A DNA stretch of 64,000 nucleotides, taken from contig NZ_CAJLKP010000011.1 in assembly GCF_905207245.1 (NCBI RefSeq), positions 1 through 64,000 on the forward strand, written 5' to 3'. Each line of letters begins with the position of its first letter. Within the stretch, counting starts at the first letter, position 1. The position numbers and the translations under genes were made by a program. Origin of the DNA: an uncultured Bacteroides sp. Lineage in GTDB: Bacteria > Bacteroidota > Bacteroidia > Bacteroidales > Bacteroidaceae. Under the pieces are notes generated by a model. It searched no databases, was not told the DNA's origin, and saw nothing but the letters and a program-made list of their open reading frames with translations. This document shows positions 1 to 9,000 of the stretch, one piece after another.

Positions 1-21
1 CAAGTGCCTTTCGGAACATAG

Positions 22-58
22 CGTAGCTACTTGTAGCTTGTAGCCGGTAGCTCGTAAC
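22..58. repeat. Short palindromic-type intergenic repeat
   Basis: The stretch alternates GTAGCT/AGCTAC words (GTAGCTACTTGTAGCTTGTA, then CGGTAGCTCGTAAC). The same word set occurs in inverted-repeat form between tatA and tatC (5181-5258), so this is probably another copy of one dispersed repeat family. It ends next to the stop codon (59-61) that bounds the broken gene downstream. Family identity is judged by eye. Confidence 0.5.
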
Positions 59-61
59 TAA

Positions 62-468
62 TACGTTATTAATTACAATGTTGCAGCTACTGTAAATGAG
101 CAAAATATCGAAGACATGGATCATGTTTATGTGACCATGAAATTAAAACTTCGTGCCATGGGCGGGAGTCTGCCTTATCGGTTCTGTATTCGTGTGGGAA
201 ATGTTCCCAATGTAGCTTCAATGGAACTTCTTAAAAATGAAGTTGAACTTACCAATGTAAGTTTTAAGATTATAATACGGAAAAGGAACACTTGATTAAG
301 CATTCTGAAACCCTTGAAATGACTATCAAGTTTACGGTAGCCAGAAAAAATGGGGCTTTTAATTTATTCAGTGGGTTTGGAAGAGCATTTGCATTCGATT
401 ATTTCCTGCAAAACACAGAGAACAATCGTGAGATACATTTTATAAATTATCCTCCTACTGATTTGTAA
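62..468 (+). pseudogene. Broken hypothetical gene, frameshifted
   Basis: Two overlapping open stretches in different frames read like one protein. The first (62-295) contains MDHVYVTMKLKLRAMGG and RFCIRVGNVPNVASMELL and stops at 293-295. The second (from about 292 to the TAA at 466-468) contains MTIKFTVARKNGAFNLF and EIHFINYPPTDL. There is no plausible start: the first frame is preceded directly by a TAA at 59-61 and by repeat sequence. I do not recognise the family. The codon-like character of both pieces and the clean hand-over near 285-295 support a once-intact gene that lost its 5' end and gained a frameshift. An alternative is two unrelated short open frames. Confidence 0.45.
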
Positions 469-524
469 CAACCTGAATCAATCCGGGTTTCTTCAAAAAC
501 ACTTCCTCTTTTTCATAACTTTCA

Positions 525-532
525 TACTTTTG
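525..532 (+). promoter_or_regulatory. Possible -7 promoter box upstream of the S24 regulator
   Basis: TACTTTTG matches the Bacteroides -7 consensus TAnnTTTG, about 95 bases before the regulator start. No convincing -33 TTTG box sits at the usual distance, so support is weak. Confidence 0.3.
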
Positions 533-584
533 TTTGCTTGGTTAGGAACAAATTGATTAGTTTTGTTGCTGCAAATATAATTGG

Positions 585-601
585 GTTTTCGTATAGAAAA
601 C
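585..601. promoter_or_regulatory. Palindromic operator candidate (autoregulation)
   Basis: GTTTTC-GTATA-GAAAAC is a perfect 6-bp inverted repeat with a 5-bp spacer, ending 25 bases before the start codon of the HTH/S24 regulator. CI/LexA-type repressors commonly bind such dyads in front of their own gene. The palindrome is seen directly; its use as an operator is inference. Confidence 0.45.
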
Positions 602-626
602 AACAGGCATTAGAACTGAATTTAAA

Positions 627-1349
627 ATGGAAAAAGAAAAAGACCTCTTAATTAACGTAGCAGACATTGTGAAACGCGCCAAACGCGTATTGAACTTTAA
701 AACCGATGCTGACCTGGCCGGCTATCTGGGTGTGTCACGTTCCACACTTAGCAACTGGGTTGCACGCAATAGCATCGACTTTCCGTTGTTGCTGAATAAA
801 CTGAAAGACGTGGACTACAACTGGTTGCTGCTGGGGAAAGGGAAACCCACTCTTCAATTAAGAAATTATGACAGTGGACTGGTATCCGGTGAGGTAGGGA
901 TAATACATAATCCCAAAACGCCCAATGCGATAAAAGACCGCAGCGTGATGTTGTATGACATCACTGCTGCTGCCAATTTGCGTACATTACTTGCCAATAA
1001 GCACCAGTATATAGTAGGAAAGATACAAATTCCCAGCATCCCTATGTGTGATGGTGCACTCTATATCAGTGGAGACAGCATGTACCCCATCCTGAAGTCG
1101 GGAGACATTGTGGGTTTCAAGGAAATCAGCAACTTCAACAGTTTCATTTATGGTGAGATGTATCTGGTTTCATTCAATGTTGATGGCGATGAATACTTGG
1201 CGGTGAAATACATAAACCGTTCCGATGTGGAAGGTTGCATCAAACTGGTGAGCTATAACCCGCACCATGAGCCGATGGATATTCCGTTCACTTCTATCCA
1301 GGCGATGGCTATCGTGAAATTCTCTATCCGGAAAAATATGATGATGTAG
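627..1349 (+). CDS. HTH / S24 peptidase-family transcriptional regulator
   Basis: This 240-residue protein has an N-terminal helix-turn-helix (about residues 10-60, with DLAGYLGVSRSTLSNWVAR) like the phage CI repressor N-terminal domain. The C-terminal half is an S24 peptidase domain. The predicted nucleophile is Ser151 in SGDSMYPILKSGD and the general-base lysine is about Lys194 in YLAVKYINR, the layout of LexA, UmuD and CI. I see no clear Ala-Gly cleavage dipeptide in the linker, so self-cleavage is unproven. The short gap (27 bases) to the GSCFA gene allows co-transcription. A 17-bp dyad just upstream (585-601) suggests autoregulation. It could be a domesticated prophage repressor or a stress regulator; no phage genes are visible nearby. 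Confidence 0.85.
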   Translation: MEKEKDLLINVADIVKRAKRVLNFKTDADLAGYLGVSRSTLSNWVARNSIDFPLLLNKLKDVDYNWLLLGKGKPTLQLRNYDSGLVSGEVGIIHNPKTPNAIKDRSVMLYDITAAANLRTLLANKHQYIVGKIQIPSIPMCDGALYISGDSMYPILKSGDIVGFKEISNFNSFIYGEMYLVSFNVDGDEYLAVKYINRSDVEGCIKLVSYNPHHEPMDIPFTSIQAMAIVKFSIRKNMMM

Positions 1350-1376
1350 ACTACATCCAACTCTTATGATTTGTTT

Positions 1377-2360
1377 ATGGACTTTCTTACCCCTGTTGAA
1401 TTACCTTCCGGGTTGCCCCGGCTGACCCAGTCGGACGAACTCTTGTTGATGGGCTCTTGCTTTGCCACCAACATGGGTGCGCTGTTGGCGGATGCCAAGT
1501 TCCGTCCGGATGTCAATCCTTTCGGTGTTCTCTATAATCCGCTGTCCGTCTCGGTAGCCTTGCGCGAGGTGGTGACGGGCAGAATTTATACAGAAGAGGA
1601 CTTGTTCTTCTACCGTGAATGCTGGCATAGCCCGATGCATCACGGAGATTTCTCTTCGCCTTCGGCAGAAGAGGCATTACAGCGTATTAACACCCGTTTG
1701 CAAGCAGCACATGCACGCATTCATCAATTGGGGTGTCTGCTGTTGACTTTCGGCACATCGTGGGTGTACGAACAAACGGGACACATCGTGGCAAACTGCC
1801 ATAAACAACCGGAATCCGTCTTCACCCGCCGCCAACTCAGCGTGCAGGAGATTGTATCGGACTATACCTCCCTGCTCTCCGGTCTGCTGGCACGGAACCC
1901 GAGGCTGAAAGTCATTTTCACCGTCAGTCCCATCCGCCACGTGCGCGATGGCATGCATGCCAACCAGTTGAGCAAAGCCACCCTTCTGCTTGCAATAGAC
2001 CAGTTACAGGTCGCTTTTCCCGAGCATGTCTTCTATTTTCCAGCTTATGAGCTCCTTCTTGATGAACTGCGCGACTATCGTTTTTACGCCGACGACATGG
2101 TGCACCCGTCCCCCCAGGCGGTGCGCTACGTATGGGAGAAGTTTGTGCAGACTTGCCTCTCCGAGGATGCGTTAGAGATTATGCAGGAAAGTGAAAATAT
2201 CAATAAAGCGCTATCTCATAAGCCCTTCCATCCGGAATCAGACGAGTATAAGCGTTTTTTAGGACAAATTGTGTTAAAAATAGACCGACTTAACAAAAAA
2301 TACCCGTACTTAGATTTCCAAAAAGAGAAAGAAATATGTCATATACGATTGAAACAATAG
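1377..2360 (+). CDS. GSCFA domain-containing protein
   Basis: The protein carries the family-naming motif GSCFATNMG near its N-terminus (about residues 26-34). Further conserved-looking blocks are LTFGTSWVYE, TVSPIRHVRDGMHANQLSK and YADDMVHPSPQAVRYVWEKF. The GSCFA family has a hydrolase-like GDSL/SGNH flavour (an Asp-x-x-His near the C-terminus, here in DDMVHPS), but its substrate is not established. I choose the ATG at 1377; a TTG two codons upstream (1371) would also be in frame. The 3' end overlaps murF-alr by 25 bases, which implies translational coupling. Bacteroidota often keep this gene beside cell-wall synthesis genes, so an envelope role is a reasonable guess. Confidence 0.85.
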   Translation: MDFLTPVELPSGLPRLTQSDELLLMGSCFATNMGALLADAKFRPDVNPFGVLYNPLSVSVALREVVTGRIYTEEDLFFYRECWHSPMHHGDFSSPSAEEALQRINTRLQAAHARIHQLGCLLLTFGTSWVYEQTGHIVANCHKQPESVFTRRQLSVQEIVSDYTSLLSGLLARNPRLKVIFTVSPIRHVRDGMHANQLSKATLLLAIDQLQVAFPEHVFYFPAYELLLDELRDYRFYADDMVHPSPQAVRYVWEKFVQTCLSEDALEIMQESENINKALSHKPFHPESDEYKRFLGQIVLKIDRLNKKYPYLDFQKEKEICHIRLKQ

Positions 2361-4825
2361 CCGAACGCATCGGTGCACGACGTGTGGGGGACACGCCGGC
2401 AACCATAGACTGGTTACTTACCGACAGTCGTTCCTTGAGTTTCCCCGAAGAAACGTTGTTCTTTGCTTTAACTACCAAGCGCAATGATGGCGCCCGTTAC
2501 ATACCTGATTTATATTCACGCGGTGTCCGCAACTTTGTGGTCAGCAAGGAAACCTTTAAAAAAGTGGAGAGTGGAGAGTTGGGGCAATTTTCAACTCTCA
2601 ACTTCTTAGTTGTTTCTAACCCGCTGAAAGCCTTGCAGAAGTTGGCCGAGCAACATCGTGAACAGTTCCAGATACCGGTAATCGGTATCACGGGTAGCAA
2701 CGGAAAGACTATTGTAAAGGAATGGTTGCATCAATTGCTTAGCCCCGAACGTGTGATTGTTCGTTCGCCACGCAGCTATAATTCCCAAATCGGCGTACCT
2801 CTGTCTGTCTGGCAGATGAACGAAGAGGCCGAACTCGCTATTTTTGAGGCGGGCATTTCGGAGATGGGAGAGATGCGTGCCCTACAGAATATTATCAAAC
2901 CTACTATCGGCATACTGACCAACATCGGCGGTGCCCATCAGGAGAATTTCTTTTCCCTGCAAGAAAAGTGCATGGAGAAGTTGACCCTGTTCAAGAACTG
3001 CGATGTGATTATCTATAACGGAGACGACGAATTCATTAGCAATTGTGTGGCAAAGTCCATGCTCAGCGCCCGTGAAATAGCATGGAGCCGGAGGGATATG
3101 GAGCGTCCTCTGTTTATAAGTAAGGTAGAGAAGAAGGAAGATTGCACTGTCATCTCTTACCGTTACCTGGATATGGACAACACATTTATGCTGCCTTTCA
3201 TTGACGATGCTTCTATCGAAAATTCGCTGAACTGCCTGGCAGCATGCCTCTATCTGATGCTTCCTGCCGGAAAGATAACGGAGCGTATGACGACTCTGGA
3301 ACCGGTGGCTATGCGTCTGGAAGTAAAGGAGGGCAAAAACAGTTGTTTGCTGATTAATGATAGTTATAACAGTGATCTTGCTTCGCTGGACATTGCGCTC
3401 GACTTCCTTTATCGCCGCTCGCAGAGCAACGGACTGAAACGTACACTCATCCTCTCGGATATATTGGAGACGGGGCAGAATGCACCGACACTTTACCGGA
3501 AAGTTTCGCAACTGGCAGGTAGCCGTGGCATTGAACGTATTATCGGTGTGGGCAGTGAAATATCTTCGTGCGCTGCGCGGTTTGATATGGAAAAGGCTTT
3601 CTATCCTAATACAGAGGCACTATTGCATGCCATCTCACGCGGAGAATTGCGGCTTGAAAATGAAATTATATTGATAAAAGGCGCCCGCCAGTTTGGCTTC
3701 GATGCTTTAACGGAAGAACTGGAAAAGAAGGTGCACGAGACTATCCTCGAGGTGAACCTTGGAGCTATGATAGCCAACTTAAACTACTATCGTAGCCAGT
3801 TGAGACCGGAGACGAAAATGGTGTGCATGGTGAAGGCTTCCGCCTATGGCGCGGGTTCGTATGAGATTGCCAAGACATTGCAGGAGCATCATGTCGATTA
3901 TCTGGCTGTGGCTGTGGCGGACGAAGGTTCTGAACTACGAAAGGCGGGCATCACGGCGAGCATCATCATCATGAATCCGGAGATGACGGCATTCAAGACG
4001 ATGTTCGACTATAAACTGGAGCCGGAAGTATATAGCTTCCATCTGCTGGATGCGTTGATTAAGGAAGCTGAAAAAGAAGGTATCACCAATTTTCCTATTC
4101 ATATCAAACTGGATACGGGAATGCATCGCCTGGGTTTTGCCGCCGGGGATATGCCGCGGCTCATTGAGCGGCTGAAGGGGCAGAATGCGGTAATTGCACG
4201 TTCGGTGTTCTCTCATTTTGTAGGCAGTGATGCACCGCAGTTCGATGCGTTTACGCGTGGACAGATAGACACGTTCGAGGTGGCATCCATGCAGTTGCAG
4301 GAAGCATTCCCTCATAAGATACTTCGGCACATCTGCAACTCGGCAGGTATCGAACGTTTCCCGGGAGCACAGTTTGATATGGTGCGTCTGGGTATCGGGT
4401 TGTATGGTGTCAGTCCGATTGATAACAGCATTAAAAACAATGTCAGTACGCTGAAAACGACTATCCTGCAAATACGGGAGGTTCCTGGAGAAGATACAGT
4501 GGGATATAGCCGCAAGGGACACTTGACTCGTGATTCGCGCATTGCTGCATTGCCTATCGGGTATGCCGACGGATTGAACCGCCATCTTGGCAACGGTCAT
4601 GCCTACTGTTTGGTGAATGGGCAACGTGCACCTTATGTAGGCAATATCTGCATGGATGTCTGCATGATTGATGTGACGGATATAGATTGCAAGGAAGGGG
4701 ATACGGTAGAGATTTTTGGTGACCACTTACCCATCACGGTACTTTCTGATATACTTGAAACCATTCCTTACGAAGTGTTGACAAGCATTTCGACGCGGGT
4801 GAAAAGAGTGTATTATCAGGATTGA
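2336..4825 (+). CDS. murF: Bifunctional MurF ligase / alanine racemase
   Basis: This 829-residue fusion joins two steps of peptidoglycan precursor supply in the cytoplasm. The N-terminal MurF part (about 1-460) adds D-Ala-D-Ala to UDP-MurNAc-tripeptide; its ATP loop is GITGSNGKT (about 118-126), followed by the substrate-binding NDSYNSD. The C-terminal alanine racemase part (about 470-829) makes D-alanine; its PLP lysine is in MVKASAYGAGS (about residue 500) and the catalytic tyrosine lies in VGYSRKGH (about 724). The fusion is typical of Bacteroides. The residue after the P-loop Thr is Ile (GKTIVKEW), where Thr is more usual. A repeat-like insert encodes part of residues 75-90 (VESGELGQFSTLN). 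The start overlaps the GSCFA gene. Confidence 0.95.
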   Translation: MSYTIETIAERIGARRVGDTPATIDWLLTDSRSLSFPEETLFFALTTKRNDGARYIPDLYSRGVRNFVVSKETFKKVESGELGQFSTLNFLVVSNPLKALQKLAEQHREQFQIPVIGITGSNGKTIVKEWLHQLLSPERVIVRSPRSYNSQIGVPLSVWQMNEEAELAIFEAGISEMGEMRALQNIIKPTIGILTNIGGAHQENFFSLQEKCMEKLTLFKNCDVIIYNGDDEFISNCVAKSMLSAREIAWSRRDMERPLFISKVEKKEDCTVISYRYLDMDNTFMLPFIDDASIENSLNCLAACLYLMLPAGKITERMTTLEPVAMRLEVKEGKNSCLLINDSYNSDLASLDIALDFLYRRSQSNGLKRTLILSDILETGQNAPTLYRKVSQLAGSRGIERIIGVGSEISSCAARFDMEKAFYPNTEALLHAISRGELRLENEIILIKGARQFGFDALTEELEKKVHETILEVNLGAMIANLNYYRSQLRPETKMVCMVKASAYGAGSYEIAKTLQEHHVDYLAVAVADEGSELRKAGITASIIIMNPEMTAFKTMFDYKLEPEVYSFHLLDALIKEAEKEGITNFPIHIKLDTGMHRLGFAAGDMPRLIERLKGQNAVIARSVFSHFVGSDAPQFDAFTRGQIDTFEVASMQLQEAFPHKILRHICNSAGIERFPGAQFDMVRLGIGLYGVSPIDNSIKNNVSTLKTTILQIREVPGEDTVGYSRKGHLTRDSRIAALPIGYADGLNRHLGNGHAYCLVNGQRAPYVGNICMDVCMIDVTDIDCKEGDTVEIFGDHLPITVLSDILETIPYEVLTSISTRVKRVYYQD
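2574..2599. repeat. Inverted repeat inside the murF-alr reading frame
   Basis: GAGAGTTG (2574-2581) and CAACTCTC (2592-2599) form a perfect 8-bp stem with a 10-base loop. It is preceded by a GTGGAGA direct duplication. Words like GGAGAGTGGAGAGTTG are characteristic of Bacteroides intergenic repeats, yet here they are translated in frame (VESGELGQFSTLN). Confidence 0.55.
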
Positions 4826-4916
4826 TATTAGGTAAACGATAGCATTGTTTTTCGGTTTCATCTCCATTGTTTTCGTTTTAATTCATTCAAAAACGTGTAT
4901 TCTGTGGTGAAACTAT

Positions 4917-4924
4917 TATATTTG
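4917..4924 (+). promoter_or_regulatory. Promoter -7 box for tatA
   Basis: TATATTTG is an exact match to TAnnTTTG, placed 26 bases before the tatA ATG; transcription would begin near 4931. The -33 region is poor (TCTGTGG). A separate transcript for tatA-tatC-helicase is plausible, since the 125-base gap after murF-alr is otherwise empty. Confidence 0.5.
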
Positions 4925-4950
4925 CAACAAATTTTAAAAAGACTACGGAT

Positions 4951-5169
4951 ATGACAAACTTACTTTTATTAGGCTTCCTGCCCAGCGGTTCCGAATGGAT
5001 TATTATCGCTCTGGTAATCCTCTTGTTGTTTGGTGGCAAGAAAATTCCCGAACTGATGAAAGGACTTGGCAAGGGTGTGAAGAGCTTCAAGGACGGTGTG
5101 AACGAAGCAAAAGAAGAAATCAATAAAACCAAAGAGGAAATAGACGAGCCGGCATCGAAAGGCAAATAA
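4951..5169 (+). CDS. tatA: Sec-independent translocase subunit TatA/E
   Basis: This 72-residue protein has one N-terminal membrane helix (about residues 12-30, EWIIIALVILLLFGGKKIPE) followed by the conserved FGGKKIPEL hinge. An amphipathic helix (MKGLGKGVKSFKDG) and a charged, Lys/Glu-rich tail follow. This is the standard TatA layout: the protein oligomerises into the channel that moves folded twin-arginine substrates across the inner membrane. It lies directly upstream of tatC, with a palindromic repeat in the 102-base gap that may form an mRNA hairpin and help make more TatA than TatC. Confidence 0.93.
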   Translation: MTNLLLLGFLPSGSEWIIIALVILLLFGGKKIPELMKGLGKGVKSFKDGVNEAKEEINKTKEEIDEPASKGK

Positions 5170-5180
5170 ATTAGCTACGA

Positions 5181-5258
5181 GTTACAAGCTACGGGCTACA
5201 AGTGGCTGTGCTATTGAGGCTGAACAGCACTTGTAGCTCGTAGCCCCGTAGTTTGTAC
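5181..5258. repeat. Inverted palindromic repeat between tatA and tatC
   Basis: Left arm 5181-5209 (GTTACAAGCTACGGGCTACA, then AGTGGCTGT) and right arm 5223-5258 (CAGCACTTGTAGCTCGTAGC, then CCCGTAGTTTGTAC) are imperfect reverse complements around a short loop. The AGCTAC/GTAGCT words match those at 22-58. The RNA would fold into a long hairpin between the two tat genes. Confidence 0.6.
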
Positions 5259-5271
5259 TCATCACTCAATT

Positions 5272-6096
5272 ATGGCAAATAAAGAACTAACCTTTTGGGA
5301 CCATTTGGACGAATTGCGCCGTGTGCTGTTTCGCGTACTTGGTGTGTGGTTTGTATTGGCTGTCGGTTACTTCATTGCAATGCCGTGGCTGTTTGATAAC
5401 GTAATACTGGCACCCTGTCACAACGATTTCATCTTCTATGACCTGTTGCGTTACGTAGGCAAGGTCTTTGACCTTCACGATGAATTCTTTACGCAGGAAT
5501 TTCATATCAAACTTATCAATATCAATCTGGCCGCCCCGTTCTTTGTGCACATGTCCACCGCTTTTTTGATGTCTGTGGTGACGGCTACGCCTTATATTTT
5601 CTTTGAAATCTGGCGATTTATCAGTCCTGCGCTCTATCCTAACGAGCGTCACGGTGTGAAGAAAGCCCTTTGTATCGGTACGGTGATGTTTTTCCTCGGC
5701 GTATTGCTGGGCTATTTCATGGTTTATCCGCTCACGTTGCGTTTTCTTTCTACCTATGAACTGAGTGCGGCTATCGAAAATCAGATTTCCCTTAATTCTT
5801 ACATCGACAATTTCATGATGCTGGTGCTTTGCATGGGACTGGCTTTCGAATTGCCACTGGTGACCTGGCTGCTCTCGCTCCTGGGAGTGGTGCATAAATC
5901 CTTCCTGCGTAAATATCGACGCCATGCGATAGTGATTATTGTGATTGTCGCAGCCATCATTACACCGACTGGCGACCCCTTCACCCTGACCGTGGTTTCC
6001 GTTCCGCTTTATCTGCTTTATGAGTTGAGTATCCTGATGATTAAGGACAAGAAGACCGACGCGGACGAGGCTGATGAAGTCGAGGAGGAAGAATGA
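5272..6096 (+). CDS. tatC: Sec-independent translocase subunit TatC
   Basis: This 274-residue polytopic membrane protein begins with the family signature TFWDHLDELRRVLFRV, which helps recognise the twin-arginine signal. Conserved blocks such as FFEIWRFISPALYPNE and AFELPLVTWLLSLLG follow, across about six membrane helices. It is the receptor component of the Tat translocon and works with the TatA just upstream. The tail is acidic (DADEADEVEEEE). The stop codon overlaps the start of the nuclease-helicase gene (ATGA at 6093-6096), so the two are probably translationally coupled. Confidence 0.95.
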   Translation: MANKELTFWDHLDELRRVLFRVLGVWFVLAVGYFIAMPWLFDNVILAPCHNDFIFYDLLRYVGKVFDLHDEFFTQEFHIKLININLAAPFFVHMSTAFLMSVVTATPYIFFEIWRFISPALYPNERHGVKKALCIGTVMFFLGVLLGYFMVYPLTLRFLSTYELSAAIENQISLNSYIDNFMMLVLCMGLAFELPLVTWLLSLLGVVHKSFLRKYRRHAIVIIVIVAAIITPTGDPFTLTVVSVPLYLLYELSILMIKDKKTDADEADEVEEEE

Positions 6097-9000
6097 AAGA
6101 AGACTACCACTTCTTACTCACTGTCTGTCAGGACGAAAACATCCCGTTGACGGCAGCTTACCGCCAGCTTCGTGAGTTTCTGGAACGTCTTTGTCGCACA
6201 CAAATGCCGGATGGCAGTCTGCAAATGACCGACCTTTCCGCACGCATCAGTTTTGTGGCTTCCAAAGCCGGATTATCCGTAGTGGAACAGAACCGCCTGC
6301 ACACTTTTCGCCTGACTTCCAATGCCGTACTGAACCGACAGGCCGAACCATTGCGCGAAAACCTCTTGCGGGACGTCAAGACGCTGGCTTTCTTTGTGAA
6401 ACGTCTGACAGGAGAAGATATTCCCGTTGCACTCTATCGCCTGCTTCCCCGTGCGGATGCTACTTATATTGTTGCTCCCCCTGCCAAAGAACGGATACGC
6501 CGGATGCGCGTCTGCTTCCAGTGTGCTGACGACACCTATTTATATGTATCTCCCGTAGATACCGTTGCCGACGAACCGTTGCGCGTGCGCTATAATGTGC
6601 CGCAGGTGAATGAGGAGTTTGCCGAAACCTGCCAACTGCTATGGCGCCATGCACAGGTCAACCTGCTCGATGTGGCTGTGGACGAGGCGGGCATACTGAC
6701 GCCTTCCTTCATTATTCTCGAACCTGATTATCTGCTGGATATCAGTTCACTTGCAGAGTGCTTCAAAGACTATGGGCACCATCCTGCCAATTATCTGCTG
6801 GCACGTTTGCAGACTCCTGACAATACGCGTCCTCTCTTACTTGGTAACATTGCCAATCTTTTTCTGGACGAATGGATTTATGCCAAAGAGGAACCGGACT
6901 ATCTGACTTGCATGAAAAAAGCCTTCCGTACTTATTCCATCGAGCTGGCTGCTTGTGCCGATTTGCTGGACAGGGAGAAAGAAAAGGAATTTTTTGCCGA
7001 TTGTAAGCGGCACTTTGACCATATCAGGCAGACAGTAACGGAGACATTCCGTGCTCCCGGCTATGAACTGGACAAGACCGATGCGGTGCTGGAACCTACG
7101 TATATTTGCGAAGCACTGGGCCTGCAAGGGCGTTTGGACTATATGCAGCGCGACATGTCTTCTTTCATAGAAATGAAGTCGGGTAAAGCGGACGAATATT
7201 CCATCCGGGGCAAAGTGGAACCGAAAGAAAATAATAAAGTGCAGATGCTGCTCTATCAGGCGGTGCTGGAATATTCCATGGGAATGGACCACCGCAAGGT
7301 AAAGGCATATCTGCTATATACACGCTATCCGTTATTGTATCCTGCCCGCCCGTCGTGGGCGATGGTGCGGCGCGTGATGGATGTACGTAATCGGATTGTG
7401 GCGAATGAATATGGCATGCAATTGCGTAACAGTCCGCATTACACGGCGGAGCGGTTGAAAGATATTAATCCGGATACACTAAATGAACGCCATTTGGACA
7501 ATACGCTGTGGAAGCGTTTCCTTTATCCGTCTATCGATGCCGTGGCGCAACGCATTCGGACACTTACTCCGCTGGAACAGTGCTATTTTTATACGCTGTA
7601 TAACTTTATCACAAAAGAACTGTATACCTCCAAATCGGGAGATATTGACTATGAGGGGCGTGCAGGTGCTGCTGCCTTGTGGCTTTCTACGCTCGAAGAG
7701 AAATGTGAATCGGGAGAGATATTATATGACCTGACAATCAAAGAAAACCATGCCGCAGATTTGCATAAAGCATATCTTATATTGGCACGGACGAATCATG
7801 ATGCCGAACACGGAACTTGCAGGAGCGAATCATCATTTGCCTGCTCCCCGCAAGCCCTGCCGAATTTCCGCGAGGGTGATGCCATCGTCCTGTATCAGCG
7901 CAACAACGATGCGGACAATGTAACCAATAAAATGGTGTTCAAAGGAAATATAGAGCGAATCACCGACCGGGACATTCGTATCCGCCTTCGTGCTTCGCAA
8001 CAAAATACTTCCGTGCTTCCTCTTGACAGCCGTTATGCCATAGAGCACGATTTTATGGATACTTCTTTCCGCAGTATGTATCTGGGGCTTTCCGCTTTTC
8101 TCTCTGCAAACAAGAATCGTAGGGATTTATTGTTATTTCAGCGTGAACCTGAGTTTAATGCCTCTTTCGATGCCCGAATTGCGGCTGCTCCGGATGATTT
8201 CTCACGTATCACCCTGAAAGCCCAGGCAGCAAAAGATTATTTCCTTCTGGTAGGTCCTCCGGGCACCGGAAAAACCTCCCGTGCCCTGAGAGGCATGGTG
8301 GAAGCCTTCTATCGGGAAGGAAAACAAATATTACTGCTCTCATATACGAACCGTGCAGTAGATGAAATCTGTAAAACCCTCTCTGCCATAACGCCCGGGA
8401 TCGACTTTATTCGTATCGGAAGTGAACTGTCCTGTGATACTCCTTTCCGTTCCCATTTGATAGAGAATGTGCTGGAACCCTGTTCCACACGCCGTGAAGT
8501 ACATGTGCGGATAGACCGTTGTCGTGTTTTTGTCGGCACTGTTTCCACATTCTCTTCTAAAACAGAACTTTTCCGCTTGAAGACTTTTGATGTGGCTATT
8601 GTGGATGAGGCTACCCAGATATTGGAACCGCAACTGTTAGGGCTTCTCTGTGCGCGGAATGTGGCCGGTGAAAATGCTATCGGTAAGTTTATTCTTATTG
8701 GTGACCATAAACAACTGCCTGCCGTTGTGCTCCAATCCGAATCTCAATCCGAAGTCTGTGAGGACTGTCTGCATAGCATCGGCCTGCACAACCTGAAAGA
8801 TTCCCTTTTTGAACGCCTCTATCGGAAGGTTGCCAGTACTACTAATCACCTATCACTTACCACTAATCACTTCCATGACATTCTTTGTCGCCAGGGGCGC
8901 ATGAATGTGGAAGTAGCCCGGTTTCCCAACCGTGCTTTTTATGGCGGACTATTGGAAATTGTCGGTTTGCCCCACCAACAAGGCGAACTTACTCTTGCTC

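Noticed and set aside
3935..4726. Minus-strand open frame opposite the alanine racemase domain
   Set aside because: Shadow of a conserved essential gene without protein-family features.
8841..8872. Possible CRISPR-like repeat unit
   Set aside because: Only two 9-base copies, in frame within a helicase gene, without spacers of constant length or cas genes.
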